Shown here: piece after piece, positions 24,689 to 26,900 of the stretch
Numbering within the stretch: the stretch's first letter is position 1
How the letters are laid out: every line of letters begins with the position of its first letter
Assembly: GCA_020724325.1 (NCBI GenBank)
Contig: DYHC01000001.1
Coordinates: forward strand, 9,136 to 36,035
Length of the DNA: 26,900 nucleotides
Origin: Melioribacter roseus
Lineage (GTDB): Bacteria > Bacteroidota > Ignavibacteria > Ignavibacteriales > Melioribacteraceae
Direction of reading: 5' to 3'
The notes under the pieces: model-generated
The model's database searches: none
Seen by the model: the letters and a program-made list of their open reading frames with translations, nothing else
What the model was told of the DNA's origin: nothing
Program-made: the position numbers and the translations under genes

Positions 24689-26836
24689 ATGAAACAAATT
24701 ATCACATTATTTTTTTTGACAGCTTTTTCAGTTAGCAGCGCACAATCAATTAAATCGCCCGACGGTAACCTTGTCTTAACATTTAAGTTAACCAGCGATG
24801 GAATTCCAGCCTACAAGCTGGGTTACAAAAATTATGAAGTTGTAAAAGAAAGCCGTCTCGGATTGAAATTGAAAGATATGTATGCAAATACCGGTATAGA
24901 TAAGCTATCACCAAGCGCAGAAAATGTTCCTTCCTTAGATAAAGGTTTTGTTACAAGTAAAGTTGATTCAAGTATAGTAGATGAAATATGGCACCCGGTT
25001 TGGGGCGAGGTTAGTTCGATCCGGAATAATTACAGAGAGTTAGCGGTTACACTTTTGCAGCCGACTCAAAATAACAGACAAATGATAATCCGTTTCCGGT
25101 TATTTAATGACGGACTTGGTTTCCGATACGAATTTCCGATGCAGGATAATCTCAATTATTTTACTGTTGCAGACGAGCTAACACAATTCAGTTTAACAGA
25201 AGATCATATTGCATTTTGGATCCCCGGCGATTACGATACAAATGAATATTATTACACCAAATCAACCCTCAGCAAAGTAGATGCTACTTATGCAACAAAA
25301 GTAAATGAAATTTTTTCGAAAACAATAATCGGAAAAAACTTTGTTCAATCACCATTGATGATGAAAACTTCCGAAAAATTGTATATCAATATTTTCGAAG
25401 CTGCATTAGTCGATTATCCCGCGATGCATTTGGAAATTGATCAATCAAATTTCATTTTAACTTCGCACCTTGTTCCGGATGCTGTTGGAAACAAAGCTTA
25501 TATGCAGACTCCATGTAAAACTCCGTGGCGGACAGTTATTGTTAGCGATAAAGCAGCAGATATCCTCGCATCAAAAACAATTCTAAATCTTAACGAACCG
25601 TCAAAGATAGACGATACAAGCTGGATCAAACCGATGAAATATGTTGGCATCTGGTGGGAAATGCATGTCGGTACTGCATCCTGGAATTACGCAAATGTAA
25701 ACAACGTTTGTTTGAAATCCACGGATTGGAAAAGTCTTAAACCAAACGGAATTCACGGCGCTACAACTGAAAGAACAAAACGATATATCGACTTTGCTGC
25801 CAAGCATGGATTTGACGGAGTTCTTGTTGAGGGCTGGAATGTTGGATGGGAAGATTGGTTTGGAAAATGGAAGGAAGAAGTTTTCGATTTTGTTACGCCG
25901 TATCCAGACTTTGATGTTGAAGAGATTTCTAATTATGCTGCATCTAAAAATGTTAAGATGATTATGCATCATGAAACATCCTCCTCAGTTACTAATTACG
26001 AAAGACGGATGGACGAAGCGTACGATTTCATGAAAAAGTACGGATACCCGGCAGTAAAAACAGGTTATGTTGCACGTATTATTCCCCGTGGAGAATTCCA
26101 CGATGGGCAGTGGATGGTTCAGCATTATGTTCGCGTTGCAGAACGTCTTGCAAAGAATAAGTTAATGCTGAATGCACACGAAGCAGTTAGACCAACCGGG
26201 CTGCATCGTACTTATCCAAATTGGCTCGCATGCGAGTCGGCTCGCGGTAATGAGTTTAATGCCTGGAGTGTAGGAAATCCACCAGAACATGAAACGATTT
26301 TACCGTTTACAAGATTAATGGGCGGACCAATGGATTATACACCGGGAATTTTTCAAATAAAGATGAACTATTACAACCCAGATAAAAAAGAACAAGTTCA
26401 TACAACACTTGCAAAGCAATTAGCGCTTTATGTTACTTTGTATTCCCCGCTGCAAATGGCAGCCGATATTCCCGAGAATTATGAGAAACATCTTGATGCG
26501 TTTCAGTTCATTAAAGATGTTGCGGTTGATTGGGACGATACAAAATATATTGAAGCAGAGCCCGGGGATTTTATTACCGTTGCTCGTAAAACAAAAGGAA
26601 AAAATGAATGGTTTATAGGTGCAATTACCGATGAAAACGGAAGGACTGCCGAAATTCCGTTGAACTTTCTCGACAACAATAAAAATTATACTGCAACAAT
26701 TTATGCCGATGCAAAAGATGCTCACTGGGAAAAAAATCCGATGAGTTACGAAATAATTAATAAATCTGTTACATCAAAAGATGTATTGAAAATAATACTT
26801 GCACCGGGCGGAGGATGTGCAATTAGAATCTGGTAA
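24689..26836 (+). CDS. SusB-type GH97 alpha-glucosidase, secreted
   Basis: The ATG at 24689 sits behind a clear GAGGAAAA and directly starts a signal peptide (1-19, ending SSAQ), giving 715 residues. ATGs at 24581 and 24677 only add unrelated residues. The three GH97 parts are an N-terminal beta-sandwich, a catalytic TIM barrel (about 260-560) and a C-terminal beta domain. Key residues match Bacteroides SusB with a constant shift of ten. They are E429 in HHETSSS (SusB E439, base), E498 in NAHEAVRPTG (E508) and E522 in ESARGNE (E532, acid), so it should be an inverting alpha-glucosidase acting on malto-oligosaccharides. No SusC/SusD pair is in this window. Confidence 0.94.
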   Translation: MKQIITLFFLTAFSVSSAQSIKSPDGNLVLTFKLTSDGIPAYKLGYKNYEVVKESRLGLKLKDMYANTGIDKLSPSAENVPSLDKGFVTSKVDSSIVDEIWHPVWGEVSSIRNNYRELAVTLLQPTQNNRQMIIRFRLFNDGLGFRYEFPMQDNLNYFTVADELTQFSLTEDHIAFWIPGDYDTNEYYYTKSTLSKVDATYATKVNEIFSKTIIGKNFVQSPLMMKTSEKLYINIFEAALVDYPAMHLEIDQSNFILTSHLVPDAVGNKAYMQTPCKTPWRTVIVSDKAADILASKTILNLNEPSKIDDTSWIKPMKYVGIWWEMHVGTASWNYANVNNVCLKSTDWKSLKPNGIHGATTERTKRYIDFAAKHGFDGVLVEGWNVGWEDWFGKWKEEVFDFVTPYPDFDVEEISNYAASKNVKMIMHHETSSSVTNYERRMDEAYDFMKKYGYPAVKTGYVARIIPRGEFHDGQWMVQHYVRVAERLAKNKLMLNAHEAVRPTGLHRTYPNWLACESARGNEFNAWSVGNPPEHETILPFTRLMGGPMDYTPGIFQIKMNYYNPDKKEQVHTTLAKQLALYVTLYSPLQMAADIPENYEKHLDAFQFIKDVAVDWDDTKYIEAEPGDFITVARKTKGKNEWFIGAITDENGRTAEIPLNFLDNNKNYTATIYADAKDAHWEKNPMSYEIINKSVTSKDVLKIILAPGGGCAIRIW

Positions 26837-26864
26837 AAGTTGGTTATCGGTGTTATTGTTATAT

Positions 26865-26900
26865 GGGCATCTCTAAAAACCTCAAATGCAATCTGCGGAA
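26865..26900. mobile_element. Start of a second MITE-like element copy, cut by window end
   Basis: The end sequence GGGCATCTCTAAAAAC (26865-26880) is the same terminal repeat as at 1438-1557, followed by 20 bases identical to the interior of that copy. It begins 28 bases after the GH97 stop, in the same orientation as the first copy. The remainder lies outside the window. Confidence 0.6.

Overview
The window looks like chromosome from a free-living, AT-rich bacterium of the Bacteroidota/Chlorobiota/Ignavibacteriota group, most likely an Ignavibacteria-type organism. This rests on family content recognised by eye: a DUF4159/DUF4175 pair, a SusB-type GH97 alpha-glucosidase, an M64 peptidase, DUF2891, a DHCW-type cupin, and many proteins with signal peptides. 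No rRNA, tRNA, phage, transposase gene or CRISPR array was seen.

Layout. Positions 1-3803 (minus strand) hold a C39-peptidase ABC exporter, a polytopic membrane protein, a MauE/DoxX-like redox membrane protein and a CPHC thioredoxin-like protein that runs off the left edge. It reads as a peptide processing/export locus with a thiol-redox arm. The exporter is preceded by a promoter-like pair of boxes whose spacer contains a run of ten C/G, and a 120-bp MITE-like element splits the locus. Positions 4119-8154 (minus) are a DUF4159 to DUF4175 operon. Positions 8283-11006 (plus) hold a secreted M64 metallopeptidase, a decayed gene, and a diacylglycerol-kinase-family lipid kinase.

Positions 11041-13514 (minus) hold a tight three-gene run (YgjV-like/GNAT fusion, CutC, RluA-type pseudouridine synthase) behind a DUF6174-like lipoprotein whose 3' end appears frameshifted. 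Positions 13598-16835 (minus) hold an ATP-cone/uridine-kinase-like fusion, then a coupled SDR epimerase and secreted esterase. Positions 16984-20233 (minus) hold a cysteine-rich unknown protein and a full-length phosphoketolase. Positions 20234-20640 are a gene-free, repeat-rich spacer. A divergent pair follows: DUF2891 (minus) and a plus-strand operon of M14 carboxypeptidase, a transglutaminase/papain-like protein and a cupin. A GH97 alpha-glucosidase closes the window. The last 36 bases begin a second copy of the MITE-like repeat, in direct orientation to the first.

Most of the region is ordinary metabolism and secreted hydrolases. The parts most worth a second look are the left-hand redox/exporter locus with its possibly phase-variable promoter, the ATP-cone kinase fusion, the MITE-like repeat, and the two broken genes. 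No complete new system can be demonstrated from this window alone, because the left-hand locus is cut by the window edge and no peptide precursor was found.
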